Below the pieces are notes generated by a model, which was given only the letters and a program-made list of their open reading frames with translations, ran no database searches and was not told the DNA's origin. From Apostichopus japonicus (Eukaryota > Echinodermata > Holothuroidea > Aspidochirotida > Stichopodidae): 64,000 nucleotides of DNA. The stretch spans positions 29,169,501-29,233,500 of the forward strand of contig NC_092568.1 of NCBI RefSeq assembly GCF_037975245.1, read 5' to 3'. Below, piece by piece: positions 35,533 through 46,949 of this stretch (position 1 is its first letter; every line of letters begins with the position of its first letter). Position numbers and translations under genes: made by a program.

Positions 35533-36729
35533 ACGAAATGATGAGCCAGAAACTATTTATGAATACTATGCTGTAATACATTGAGACCAAATATATTACA
35601 CCTATCGCTATTGGGCTGTTCTGTTTTTTATTATCAGCATAATTAGGCTCATGCATATGCATCGCCTGGCTTGTTCCGAAGTCACTCCCAACTTTTGTTA
35701 GCAAATATCCATTTGTGAACGATATGTGAGAAGGCAATGCATTATTTACCGTATTAAGTCCTGGAAATGCAATTTTTATTTTGGAAATACTCTTACAATT
35801 AAGCCTATAACTGAGATAATGAATTCTCAATCGTATTCATTTAACTGTTCATGTACTTGTAATATCTATTCCCATACCTATGGACACGTGATGCGGCATG
35901 ACGTCACATCGTCATTATCATCATGTACGGTTACTGTCTCGGTGGAAGGGTGCTACAAGGGGTTAAAAGTGGATCACGTTGTTTGGTGTTTCGTGTCCGT
36001 GACTTTTCTTAGAAAGTATCATTTTCGAGCGTATAATATTAGCTAAACTGTGTTGTGCCTCTCTATGAAAAAGTTTAACATAAGTGAACCGTGAAGGTTA
36101 ACGGTAACCTTTTTTTCACAAAGTTTCTACCACCCCACAACTGAAATGGACTTCGACTTATTAATTATTAAATATTTACATGTGGAGCTGTATAGGCCTT
36201 TGCACTATTGCGTTCGCGTGTACAATATAGGCTTATGTATAACGTAATCAATGTAAAAAAACAAAACAAATTGTTCAAACTACTTATTTTACAAATATCT
36301 TTCTCCAAAATATACACGACTATTCATAAAGTAGTCTAATATTTTGCCTAACAACTAGTAATATTATTTGTGATGTGAATAATGTCACCAATTGTACACC
36401 TTTTTACGGTGTTTTCCTTCAATATATTTACATTAGCAATCAAAATAACTGTATATAAGTTCATTAGTAACAACTTATGGTAACCCGTGTTGAAAATGCC
36501 TGGAACAGGACTTGCGCGGGCCACTGCAAGCTTAGCATTTCGATTGTTGACATGGCTGATACGAGGCAACGTCTATGAATTCAGAGTTGAGCGTAGAATC
36601 GGAGATTTGACGCTTACTCTAGCTATAAATAGCCGTCCTCCCAGACTTCTGATTGAGATGCAATAGTTTAAAGGGAGAAAATACCATACCTTCCTTTTGT
36701 CAATATGTTCCTTTGTCAGTATGTCCATA

Positions 36730-37084
36730 CAGTGGCGTAGGAAGGTACTTTTGAGTGGGGGGCTGAAGACTGATGGCCGGCCTGGGGGAGGGGTCTAAGG
36801 GGTGGGGGTGTTTTTCTTGCATTTCCAGGTGGCCTCAGATGCAATTTGGTGCAATATAGCACACTTCAACACCCACTCCATTTTGTAAACTTAATTTTGT
36901 ATTTTCACCTGGCCTTAGATGCAATTTGGTTCTCCAAATGAGATTTTTTTTCTCATTTGGAAATGAAAAAGGGGTTTTCTGACTTGCGGAGCGGGGGGGG
37001 GGCGGAATGATACTTCCGCCCCTCCACATTTTTCACTGGGGAGGGGGCTGGCGCCCCCCCAGCCCCCCGGTTCCTACGCCCTTG
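36730..37084. mobile_element. 355-bp hAT-like element, TSD tgtccata
   Basis: The ends CAGTGGCGTAGGAAG and the complement of GGTTCCTACGCCCTTG are flanked by TGTCCATA (36722-36729, 37085-37092). Unit B lacks it near 50150. The same family is inserted in opposite orientation at 38479. It contains a short palindrome CCAAATGAGA...TCTCATTTGG. Confidence 0.9.
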
Positions 37085-38040
37085 TGTCCATATGTTCCTT
37101 TCTGCTATTTTTCTCTCTTCCTTTCTGCTCATTATGGTTCGTGAACTAAGACCATGATCACCATTCAATTCATTTGTTCATGTTGTTGTTGAAATTAATC
37201 ATCTCTCAGTGTGACGCCTTTGCTCTTCATTTATAAATTGGAAGGCAATCAATGTACTTTCTGAACTATAAGTAGAAAACAAATACTCCAAATCCATGAA
37301 AGAAATATATATAGCTCTATAGTTAAAAGTACGTTGTCATTTCAAAGCATTGCGCGAGACCATATTTTCTTACTTTGCAAGTTTGTTGTTTCCGCATATC
37401 TTGTAGTAACCCCACCCCCCACCACCCCGCAACCCCGTTTCCCCCCATTTACAGCCACGTTGTGGGTTAGTGTATAAGTGTCCGTGTGTGTTTTTTGTAC
37501 TTGGTTGTGACTTGTAATAGAGGTATCTCCTGCAGATATAATGCATGAGAAAGCTACTGCTATAGTACCTTGAATGACACTGATGAAACTAGCGGTGACT
37601 TATGTTACTATAAAGAGCTTCCTTTTTCCTTGAATAAGTCATATTCTGAAGGTACACGGTACCTCAGTTACGTGACCGTTATAAGACAGTTATATCTAAA
37701 GTTACATAAAACGTAACCTAACCTTAACCTAAACTTAACGGCCTAGCCTATACTAAGCCGTAAGCGTTAAAGAACTTTAAATGAACAAAAAACATTACAT
37801 TAATTTTGTGGAACACCAATTTTCCTGTATTGTTATGAATCCACATATACTAGGGGCAGCTAAACGACTTTATTAGCCATGTCGATCTTAAATTGATTGA
37901 TTAATTAATAGACTGATTGATCCATTAACTGATTGATCGATTTATGGATTGATTGATGGATAACCAATGTATGAACATATTATACGTGGCATGGTCAGAT
38001 GGTGAATTAATACAAACTGCAGATTTAAGTAAATGGGGCA

Positions 38041-38223
38041 CATTGGTTCTGGGAATAAAATGGAGGACTCGCCCCTCCCCTCACCCCTCCCATCGGCAGA
38101 TAGAATACTACAAAGTCTAAAGTTTCAAGATTTAGCACTACTTTGCACTTTCTCTAAGCATCCATCATTTTACCAAAATTTCTCAAAAGGGAGGGGTACC
38201 CCTCCCATTAGACCCCGCCCCTG
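38041..38223. mobile_element. old TIR element remnant shared by both units
   Basis: The right end, CATTAGACCCCGCCCCTG, matches 51410. The left TIR is eroded here but visible in unit B as CAGTGGCGTAGCCACG (51129). Presence in both units dates it before the duplication. Confidence 0.55.
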
Positions 38224-38478
38224 AATGATATAGCACCTTAACTCCCAGTACATAATGATGGTTGTGCCTCTATTTTTGGCATCATTTTCTAACAGACCCT
38301 GCTAGTATTTCTCGTATGTAGACAACAACTTTCACACTTTAGCTCTTCAATTTGCCTGCGTTCTTTATCACAGTGCTTTGGTTTGGTGTAAACTTAGAAG
38401 GCCAATTTCTATACAGTTAAATATTTTCAGCATTTCTGGAACGGCACCAAGTGGCTTGGACTGATTTAGGGGAGGCGG

Positions 38479-38844
38479 CAAGGGCGTAGGAACCGGGGAG
38501 CTGGGGGCGCCAGGCCCCCAGTGAAAAATATGGGGGCGGAAGTATCGTTCCGCCCCCCCCCCCCCGCTCCGCAAGTCAGAAAACCCCTTTTTCATTTCCA
38601 AATGAGAAAAAAATCTCATTTGAAGCACCAAATTGCATCTAAGGCCAGGTGAAAATGCAAAATTCTTTACAAAATGGAGTGGGTGTTGAAGTGTGCTATA
38701 TTGCACCAAATTGCATCTGAGGCCACCTGGAAATGCAAAAAAAATCCAAAGGGGAGGGGGATACCCCCTCCCCTTAGACCCCTCCCCCAGGCCGGCCATC
38801 AGTCTTCAGCCCCCCCCACTCAAAAGTACCTTCCTACGCCTCTG
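38479..38844. mobile_element. 366-bp hAT-like element, TSD ggaggcgg
   Basis: The ends CAAGGGCGTAGGAACC and the complement of TTCCTACGCCTCTG are flanked by GGAGGCGG (38471-38478, 38845-38852). Unit B has the empty site near 51655. It is an inverted relative of the 36730 element. Confidence 0.9.
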
Positions 38845-39547
38845 GGAGGCGGGGTAGGGGAGGGGGGTCAGGCAATTTACTCAGGATAATTTTCTTCCGA
38901 GATTATGCAGTTCCATTTTTCTTTACTTTTCCGTTAGCTCCCCTGTTAAGAAACTATATCCGGACAGTTCCTTCCCCAATGGAATTCCTAGAAGAAAATG
39001 ACAGTGGGCACAGATTTAATGTTTGATACGTTACAGACCCTGAGCAAACACATACTATGAATTAGTTCTACGCCACGCTGTTATCAAGTATCTCAATAAC
39101 ATGTATTCCCACACTGACAATGTGTCAATGGCATATGCATATTCTAATACATCTTCATTTAGACATAATACAAGTTAAAATGACAAAGTAGCAACTCGTA
39201 ACGATACTCTGTGTTTAATATACTTTCGAGAAAAAAAATATAGAACTGCTATCCACATTGGGTTCAAAACGAAATTCCGTGCATATCCAATAGCAAAGAC
39301 TGTTATAGAAGGAAACATTTCCCTTCGAAATATTTATAAAAAGCGACCAAGCTGAACCGAACGAATGACTGGTAGAAAATGGCGGCTACGCATACCATTC
39401 CCTGAGTAAAGTCCAAATATTCTGTTGATATAACGTTAGGCATTAACTAACTATCATGAACACTCTGTTTATACTCATTGTTTATTAAATATTAACGTTT
39501 TCTACGAGGTACACAGTCACAGATAGACTTTATACAGCCGCTTTGTC

Positions 39548-39620
39548 TGATTCCGCCCGGGCTCGAACCGGGGACCTTTCGCGTGTAAAGCGAATGTGAT
39601 AACCGCTACACCACGGAATC
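39548..39620 (-). tRNA. tRNA-Val (TAC), chimeric junction gene
   Basis: An intact 73-nt cloverleaf, loop TTTACAC, discriminator A. Its 3' flank (GATAGACTTTATACAGCCG on the plus strand) is the right end of unit A and matches 52340. Its 5' flank (CTGTGATAAATAAAC) is the start of unit B and matches 26621. No run of four or more T residues follows until about 170 nt downstream, so normal polymerase III termination looks compromised. Confidence 0.9.
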
Positions 39621-40256
39621 CTGTGATAAATAAACGGAAACTGTCTTACGTCAAGCAATGGTTTTTACATCATATTAACATGCTTTTGTTAAATATGACA
39701 TATTTCTCCACAATAGTTTATTCTGGTAAAATCTTAGTGTTGTTGAAGGATTCTTACTTTCAGCCCCGGAAGAATGAGACCACTTCTGAGATGTAATCAC
39801 TCTTTCGAACTGGCATGAAACTCAGTTACTTACTTACGTTTAGAGATAATTTTAGACCTAATTTGTAATCTGAGTATTACTAAGAATTTGACGTCTAATT
39901 TTTCCATTTAGGGGATTGAGGGGGTGGGGGTTGGCTACCCAGACATCCCTACATGAGAGTTGGCTTCAATGACCACAGGACCACACTACCCCTACCCCTT
40001 GTAAATCCTTTATCATTCCCCCGGGCCTCTTCCATTATATATGTTTTTAATATTAAGTTTAATTTAAGCCGGATACTTTTATCCTCTTCCCTACCCCTAC
40101 CCCACCCCCTCTCCACGAACCTTTCAAATAAATGTTCACATCACTGTATGTAATACGGAGACATAAATGTTGCCAGAGACCCTTGCAGAAAGAAACATAA
40201 TGGTACTGAAGCTATACTGTGATGATAAGTAAAAGTCAACAACAAAAAAAAGGATT

Positions 40257-40329
40257 TGATTCCGTCCGGGATCGCACCGGGGACCTTTCGCGTGTAAAGC
40301 GAACGTGATAACCGCTACACCACGGAATC
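40257..40329 (-). tRNA. tRNA-Val (TAC), degenerating
   Basis: Anticodon arm, D arm and acceptor are normal, but the T loop is TGCGATC instead of TTCGATC (the near-invariant U55 becomes G, also hitting the B box), and the pair 49-65 is C-A. The sister gene at 27239 is normal at both places. It is probably on the way to a pseudogene. Confidence 0.65.
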
Positions 40330-41308
40330 ACACCATATGAATGTTTTCAGTTATCTCTGAGTTATAAATTACATGCAGAGGTTATTATTGCGATGTTTAC
40401 AACAGAAGACAGACGGGAATACAAACACAGGCTGCAAATTGACTATTTGATCAATTCTGGTTTCAATGTACTCCACAACATTAATCTTCAAGTTTATATG
40501 CTATAATTTATCTTGATATGCATTATATATTTCTGACGGTTTATTTATTTTTATTCCTTTATTTATATATACATATTTTATTAAATTTCATTATTGCATA
40601 TATGACTTGTCCTTTCAAATTAAAATTATGCACGACTGATACAAATAAATAAAAATGTTTATGATTCTTTCGTGACTGTATATGACCATTAAGTAAGACA
40701 TAAATGTTTCATTTGAATTCAATATAGCATCTTATGGCAAGCCGGTATAGGAAAATAGGCATAATTTCAGCATGTATAGGCTAAGCAGTTCTTTGATATG
40801 AATCCACGGTAGGAGGATCGTGTGTGTAGGAATATATATATACACTTGAATATTTGCACCTGACAACGTGGATAAGTTCATAAAATTGATTGAATATGCC
40901 AACTTAGAGCAATATTAAAGGAACCGATTCTTAAAGTAAGTCCATTGAACAAGTCTCTTCTCGTTGTAGAATACTAAGGTCACTAATGATGAACGAAACC
41001 GGGCAATTTTCGTGTTTGATGATTGTATAAAATAACATGTCCTTGGTCGTAATTCGATGTTACCACCGTATCAAATCCAATTATGTCCAGTTCAATTCTG
41101 TCTGTATAACACCAAGGATAACAACACACCGTTTAAAGACATGGATAAGTGCATATATAAGGGTATGCAAGGTTTGTATTATTATTATTATTATCTTGTG
41201 ATGTATATTGTGCAGGTTTGTATATCCCTTGGGGGTTGGGACTATCACCATTCATTTATTACATAAAACATGCAGGTAATCGTCATATGCGGAGAAATTT
41301 TCCTAATT

Positions 41309-41382
41309 ATTTCCGCCCTGTAGAAACGGTGGACAGATCGCGTTGTGAGGCGAATGTGAAAAACCGCTTCAACCGCGGAATC
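41309..41382 (-). pseudogene. tRNA-Val-like relic
   Basis: Copy of the relic at 28295-28368, same defects. Confidence 0.75.
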
Positions 41383-41579
41383 GTGTAGACTTCATCTTTT
41401 TTCCTTTGGAAGTTTTCGCATTTAGAAACATTTGTTCTATCTAATCGTTTTGATATGACCATATCTTGATATTTTAAGCAGTTGTACACCGTCCCCTATA
41501 GTAGTGATGTACTCATTTGATATACTCCTATTCTTAAGGGATGGCTGGCAATCTCCTCAATCCCCCCCCCCCCCCCACT

Positions 41580-41600
41580 GGCCCGATCCCGGACGGAATC
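41580..41600 (+). pseudogene. tRNA-Val 3' fragment
   Basis: GGCCCGATCCCGGACGGAATC, the counterpart of 28564-28584. Confidence 0.5.
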
Positions 41601-42269
41601 ATATGAACTTGCTGTTTTAATCAAATCAAGATCATATAACGCTATATAACCTATATGGTGTATAGCACGTTTGTGGGACGCGTGAATATATACACGCGGG
41701 ATACAGGACAACATTGTCCACTAGCTGCGGTAATGTTCTAACAGTGTGTATATGGCGCCATTATGTAATATGTTAAAACTTTTTTAACTGTTTGTAAATG
41801 TTGAATATATTGTATATTTGAAACTGTTTGTAAAATGGAAAAATAAATGAGAAACGAATAATATTCATGTTCAGTGAAATTAGTACGATAAGCAAACGGT
41901 TGGCATGCAATATGCACAATTTAAAAGTAGACATTTAGCGCACCTTCATTAGGTCGGCAGTCACGTGCTACCATTTGAGCTTGTTTCCAAGTCGTCCTCT
42001 GAGAACTCAGGCCAATAAACACTGCTATACATATAAGAGAGTTTAAGGAGGGAGACAAACGCCGTTTTCATGTGCAAATCCATTAAACAGACTGTTAGGT
42101 AATCTATCTATTGGTGTGCAGATATATAGATGCGAAGTACGGTATATTATTGCCATGTTTATATCAGAAAAAGACGACTTCCAAGTCATCTTCTGAAGAT
42201 CCTAAGCCTAATAGAGACACCAATATATCATAGAACATGAGAGAAACCAGTAAAGGTTTTCATTTACGT

Positions 42270-42775
42270 CAAGGGCGGCGGAACCGGGAACACAGGGGGC
42301 ACGTGCCCCCACTTTTCCTCAGGTTAAAAATGTGCCCTATTTCTACATAAAACTTGTACTCTTGATCACCTTATTAGGTCAGCGATATTTCAGTAAGATA
42401 TCTAATCCCAATTTAGAACTAGTCTTTTAATGAATTTCTGTGGGTCAAACTCAAAGCTATTTCGAATGGAAAAAATTGTTAATCTAATTCGGCAGATTCC
42501 TACTTTAGCAATTAGCATGATTTCACCTCATTTTGTCTCGAAAGAAAACTTGTTCCTTGTTTCTCAATTTGCACGTTGCAGTGCTAGTATGTACTTCTTC
42601 CTTGAGGGAGGGGGGGGGCGTTGATGGGGTGATGTGTATACGCAAATAAGATAATACAATAAGAGTTATAAAGGGTACTAAATATCAGGCTGCATCAGTC
42701 CAATCGAATTTCTGAAAAGTGCCCTTTGACGTCGGTGCCCCCCCCCCCAGATTAAAAGTGCTTCCGTCGCCCTTG
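42270..42775. mobile_element. 506-bp hAT-like element, TSD atttacgt
   Basis: The ends CAAGGGCGGCGGAACC and the complement of CGTCGCCCTTG are flanked by ATTTACGT (42262-42269, 42776-42783). Unit A has no insertion at the matching place (29255-29262). It lies immediately beside the spot where unit A took the 1.55-kb element. No transposase. Confidence 0.92.
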
Positions 42776-43025
42776 ATTTACGTGCTATATGTTACTTCGA
42801 TATGCTATTACAGTATAGGTTGGTATTAATTGTTATTCATGTAGGCATATTTGCTTTAGGGACACATGTGCCACAGTGTACACAACTATAAGTTTAAATA
42901 AACGTTGCATTACGTTCTTTTACAAGTTTTCTACTCTATGCCCAGATGTTCAGAAGATGTCTACAGAAAAGGTCTGGATTTTAATTTGAAAATTCAATCG
43001 ACGATATTACAATAACTCAACAAAA

Positions 43026-43097
43026 TATTCCGTGCTGTAACGGTTATCACATTCGCTTAACACGCGAAAGGTCCCGGGTTCGAGCACTGGTGGAATC
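43026..43097 (+). pseudogene. tRNA-Val (AAC)-like, plus strand
   Basis: Full 72-nt length with loop TTAACAC and stem TTCGC/GCGAA. The acceptor pair 1-72 is T-C, and the T stem (CCGGG/ACTGG) has a mismatch. It is better preserved than its sister at 31067. It could be a recently inactivated gene. Confidence 0.6.
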
Positions 43098-43453
43098 ATT
43101 TTTACACTTACATTTACTATATTTTGCGTTCAAAAGTGTTTTTTTTTCTTTACTTGCCTACTTTAAATATTGTATGTATAATTAAATTTGTATTAATGCT
43201 TTGTACAATAAAATTGTAACTAGACAAAAAGAAAGATGAAGTCGCTTCTTGTTGCACACAGTTATATATATGTGTGTATGTATGCTGTGTGACGCCTACT
43301 AAGAATTACATAACGCTAAATTCTTATGATTTTCTACACAATATAAGCCTATAAACAATATTTGCAGAAGTTTTAATTGATTTTTCTTGGCATTTCTTGA
43401 GTTATAATATTCAACATGTTTATACTGCTAGCAGCAAAAGGAAAGCAAAAACT

Positions 43454-43526
43454 TGATTCCGCCCGGGCTCGAACCGGGGACCTTTCGCGTGTAAAGCGAA
43501 CGTGATAACCGCTACACTACGGAATC
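43454..43526 (-). tRNA. tRNA-Val (TAC)
   Basis: An intact 73-nt cloverleaf with loop TTTACAC, T loop TTCGAGC, discriminator A, and AAAAA on the plus strand as terminator. Sister gene 31501. Confidence 0.93.
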
Positions 43527-43618
43527 ACCTCACATATTACAGAAAAACTATATTGTATATTGTATCGATTGTCTACTCATGCATAAAACGGTTTCCTTTT
43601 CTCTCCCGATTAAGTCTG

Positions 43619-43805
43619 TGTAAAAGTAAGTTGGCCTGACGTTTCGATCCTAGCAGGATCTTCTTCAGAGGCCAAATGACAAGTAACATTAACAGATGGG
43701 ACAAAAACACACAGAATACAGACAGGTTAATGAGCAAGGTGAACACAAAGAGATGGATGTAAGGGGGTTAGTAGACAATCGATGGAGAGAAAAAAGAAAG
43801 AAACT
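43619..43805 (-). mobile_element. 187-bp hammerhead-bearing insertion, 11-bp TSD
   Basis: The insert is flanked by GATTAAGTCTG at 43608-43618 and 43806-43816. Unit A has the single, uninserted site CGATTACGTCTATAAGG near 31925. The insert is one monomer of the repeat also found at 4135, 31636 and 43855. It holds a hammerhead-like motif near its plus-strand left end and has no open frame. Small size, variable-length TSD and ribozyme motif fit a non-autonomous retrozyme mobilised by a Penelope-like enzyme. Confidence 0.75.
43631..43675 (-). ncRNA. hammerhead-ribozyme-like motif, best-preserved copy
   Basis: Minus strand: stem I strand TTGGCCT, box CTGAAGA, an extra A, stem II GATCC-TGCTA-GGATC, GAAAC, GTC, and then AGGCCAA, which pairs perfectly (7 bp) with TTGGCCT. 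Stem III would be the self-complementary ACGT, which is known to work as a dimer in minimal animal hammerheads. The extra A before stem II departs from the consensus. Confidence 0.6.
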
Positions 43806-43854
43806 GATTAAGTCTGTAAGGAGTCTCTTTTTCTTTTGTCCTCCAATAATTTGT

Positions 43855-44060
43855 GTAAAAGTAAGTTGGCCTGACGTTTCGATCCTAGCAGGATCTTCTT
43901 CAGAGGCTAAATGACAAGTAACAGTAACAGAATGACAAAAACATGCACAGAATACAGACAGGTTAATGAGCATGGTGAACACAAAGAGACAGGATTAGTA
44001 GACAAGGGATGGAGAGAAGAAAGAAAGAAACCAACAGGGGAAGAGGAGAGGAGATACTTT
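43855..44060 (-). mobile_element. second hammerhead-bearing unit
   Basis: This starts with GTAAAAGTAAGTTGGCC about 236 bp after the start of the previous unit and ends before GTTGTGAGACTCAG, where homology with unit A (31972) resumes. Its target duplication is unclear (TTTGT at most). Confidence 0.65.
43866..43910 (-). ncRNA. hammerhead-ribozyme-like motif
   Basis: Same boxes as 43631-43675. One A-C mismatch in stem I (TTAGCCT against AGGCCAA). Confidence 0.55.
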
Positions 44061-44132
44061 GTTGTGAGACTCAGTGTCAAGAACACTGCCTATAAATGTT
44101 CACTTTGTGACCGTAAATAACTATTAACAATG

Positions 44133-45678
44133 CATATCATGAGCAGTATACATAGTACCCTTTTATATCCTTTACCTAGTCATACGAACTGTTTACATTT
44201 TTATTTATTGTCTTAATTCGTTTCATTGTTTTCGCTTGAGCTCCTGTTTTCATCCAATTTCCATTGTATATATTCTATCCATTGGCTGAATAAATATCTA
44301 TCTACAGGGGCGTATCCAGGATTTTCCAATAGGGGGGGGGGGGCGCCAGGCATGAATGATCGCCGTCCTGGGGGATGGGTCTAAGGGGAGGGGTGTACAA
44401 TTTTTGCTTTCAAAGAAGGGCTGAAATGCAAAATGGTGTCATATGCATGGGCGGCGATCCGTACTTCCGAGTGGGGGGGAGGGGATATGACCTTGTTGAC
44501 TATCTAAGCGTAGCGCCACCATGGGTTGGCGCGAAGCGTACAAGAACATTTTGGGATTAACAAACCCTCTAGATGGCCGGAAACGGCACTTCCCGAGGTT
44601 TCCAAGCGGCATATACCCAACTTTAAAATAGGGATGTCATGTCCGAAATATCTCATAATCAGGATCCAAAATACTCTTTTTTTTTTAATTTCGGGTGTTA
44701 TTTTGGGAAAATTGCCCCTGTCAGTCTTGTTTCAGGCGCAACGTTAGAATGTTCGAGAGCTCTGTTATATTATTCGATGAAGAAAATGGCCTCATGCAGG
44801 CTATTATAGGCCTATACACATGCAATACACAATTACACATAGTTACATTCCTAGGTACCGATTGCTAGGGCATCCAGGTGAAACGTGTATTAAGCATTAC
44901 CCTGGTTACATGAGATTCTCGGCTGTTCGAGGGAACATGTACGTGTGTAGGCCTACTATAGGGCCTATATGAATACTATGAGGGTGCATATATGTACTAT
45001 ATCAATACCGTGGGCGCAATAATACATTTTGTTGTTATAGGGCCAATGAAGCCTACAGTCAACTATTTTTACTTTATAAAGACGCTTTATTTGAAAAGAT
45101 CGCACTGCGTTTATGGTAGGCGAGAAATGAAGCTAAAAAAGAGCCGTACATTAACGAAGATGCATAAATGTAGGCATGAAAATATTCTTATCCCTGGCAT
45201 TTGGTGGGGGGGGGGGGATATGGTGCATTACATCCCCTCCACCCATTTTCATGGGGGGATATATCCCCCCTCCACCCAGGATCGCCGCCCATGGCCATAT
45301 GTGATCCATTTTTCGACCTTAATAATAAGCAAAATTTCCAGTAAATATGGACACAAAATGCACAATTTAGTATGGCTGGCATGTCATTTAGTGTTTATAG
45401 TGATAATACAAACACAATTACCATCTATGTTTCTAAAACTATTATGCCGCCGAACTTCGCCAGAACCTTTTTTTGGCAAACAAAAAATAAAGCATACGGG
45501 AGGGGGGGGGGGGGTTGAGCGATCACCGACATCTCACATAAAGGTCGTCATCAATTTTATTTATTTATTTATTTATTTTTTTGCTAAACTTCTTTTTTTT
45601 TGGTGACGGCCAATAGGGGGGGGGCGCGCGCCTGTTGCGCCCCCCTGGATACGCCCCTGTATCTATCTATCTATCTAT
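44133..45678. mobile_element. composite insertion: non-LTR 3' tail hit by a TIR element
   Basis: Unit A jumps directly from GCATGATACATCAA (32043) across this place. The left part (44133-44304) ends in GGCTGAATAAATATCTATC and, after the inner element, continues as a (TATC)n run (45660-45676). This is the 3' end of a 5'-truncated non-LTR retroposon with a microsatellite tail. The inner element is listed separately. Confidence 0.7.
44305..45659. mobile_element. 1.36-kb TIR element, CAGGGGCGTATCCAGG ends
   Basis: Perfect 16-bp TIRs of the same type as at 11908 and 24003. It sits in a (TATC)n tract, so the target duplication cannot be told from the repeat. The module shared with 21441 appears inverted at 44507-44600. 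Further GC-rich hairpins are near 45205-45280. Confidence 0.8.
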
Positions 45679-46581
45679 GATACATCAATATAATAACTTC
45701 GCAACAATGATTTTAACGTGTAAGGCAATTCGGTTTCGGTCTTTCTTCTGGTACATTTACTTGGGATAAACCAAGACAAAGCGACAACCACTACACTGGG
45801 GAATCCTTTTATATACGTCAGTGCATCGGCCGCCTGACATGAAATTCAAATCCGATGCAACTTAGTTCTTCTGTTTGAAGACAAGTTATTCAGAGGATAA
45901 GTGAAACGGAAACAAACTAAGAACACAACTGTGTTCTTAAAGGCTGTGAAGACTCGCGCACAAAGAAACGTCTCATGCCGGTAATCGGACCTAGTTTCGA
46001 ATGAGGTGTAACAGAAGTGTTAGACACCACCATCGATCCCAGAAAATACACACACAGCTTGCTACCGTCGGTAATTAGACAGTAGTGTACAGTCAATACA
46101 TGCAGTGTATGATTGCAGCGATGGACATCTCAGGTCTAGATAAAAGATAGCAAGGTATCACGTTTCATTACTGTCTGCATTTTGTAGCGACAAGAAAAAA
46201 AAAACTTCACTTGCAAGCAACGGAAAGTTAACTTTTTTTTCGGAGGGCGGCACGCGGTTTGGGGCGAGTCTTCAATGCATTTAAGATTTCTTAAATTTCT
46301 TAGAACACTACTCCTGTTCGTATTTGTTGCCGTTTCAGTTAGCCTCGGCAGAAGATCCTGCTAGTATCGAAACATCTGCAGGTCCTCGGTAACTTTTACA
46401 TATTACCTATATTTGATGACAAATCAGAAATAATTCAAAGAAACTGCATGAATGTAAGGTTATGAACCAATTTCGTAGAGCATAGAAATTGTCCGTAAGG
46501 AACCTTCCAAGTTTGTAACATGTCAATACTTTGGACCCGTGCAAGGATTTATAACCTATGCAAAGAAATAAGTATAGTTTT

Positions 46582-46872
46582 AGTATAGTTTGTGCTTCAG
46601 TTTAAACCCTGCATAGATGTGCTCGACGGTAATACCAATGTAAGTACCTTTTTTTTCCTCAAAAAATCGAAAGAAAGGTAGATTCCATATTTTGCCATCG
46701 ATTTCTACCATTGGGATACACACTGTCCGCTCTGGCTAAACAAGATAACTAAATATTTAGTGGATCTACAGGTTTTTTTTAAGGAAAGTATCTTACTTGA
46801 ATAAACTTCGAACAGTTTCACACCCCTGAGTATATATACGAGGGTGATATCTCGGGACCGTGTGAGGACTTG
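46582..46872. mobile_element. ~290-bp unclassified insertion
   Basis: Unit A reads straight from AAGTTTTAG to CTTTAATTTG near 33795, while unit B has about 290 extra bases here. I see no TIR, tail or clear target duplication. It contains AAAGGTAGATTCCATATTTT and GGGTGATATCTCGGGACCG. Deletion from unit A is also possible. Confidence 0.55.
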
Positions 46873-46949
46873 AATTTGGCCAAAGATATGGATAACAGGT
46901 ACAAAGTTTTAGGGACCAAGAGCCTTAGATTATATAGGTGCAAACAGAT

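Larger units (their letters stand above)
26548..39547. repeat. tandem segmental duplication, unit A (~13.0 kb)
   Basis: Unit A lines up in order with 39548-52370. Matched landmarks are: tRNA 27239 with 40257, relic 28295 with 41309, plus-strand relic 31067 with 43026, tRNA 31501 with 43454, tRNA 33979 with 47294, U2-like 35214 with 48635, and TGATTGATCGATTTAT-type repeats at 37930 with 51010. Differences are mostly whole transposons and small indels. Unit A alone holds the elements at 29271, 32290, 36730 and 38479. Confidence 0.93.

Noticed and set aside
44992-45606. 204-residue open frame on the plus strand
   Set aside because: It lies wholly inside a TIR element, crosses homopolymer hairpins and shows no family motif.
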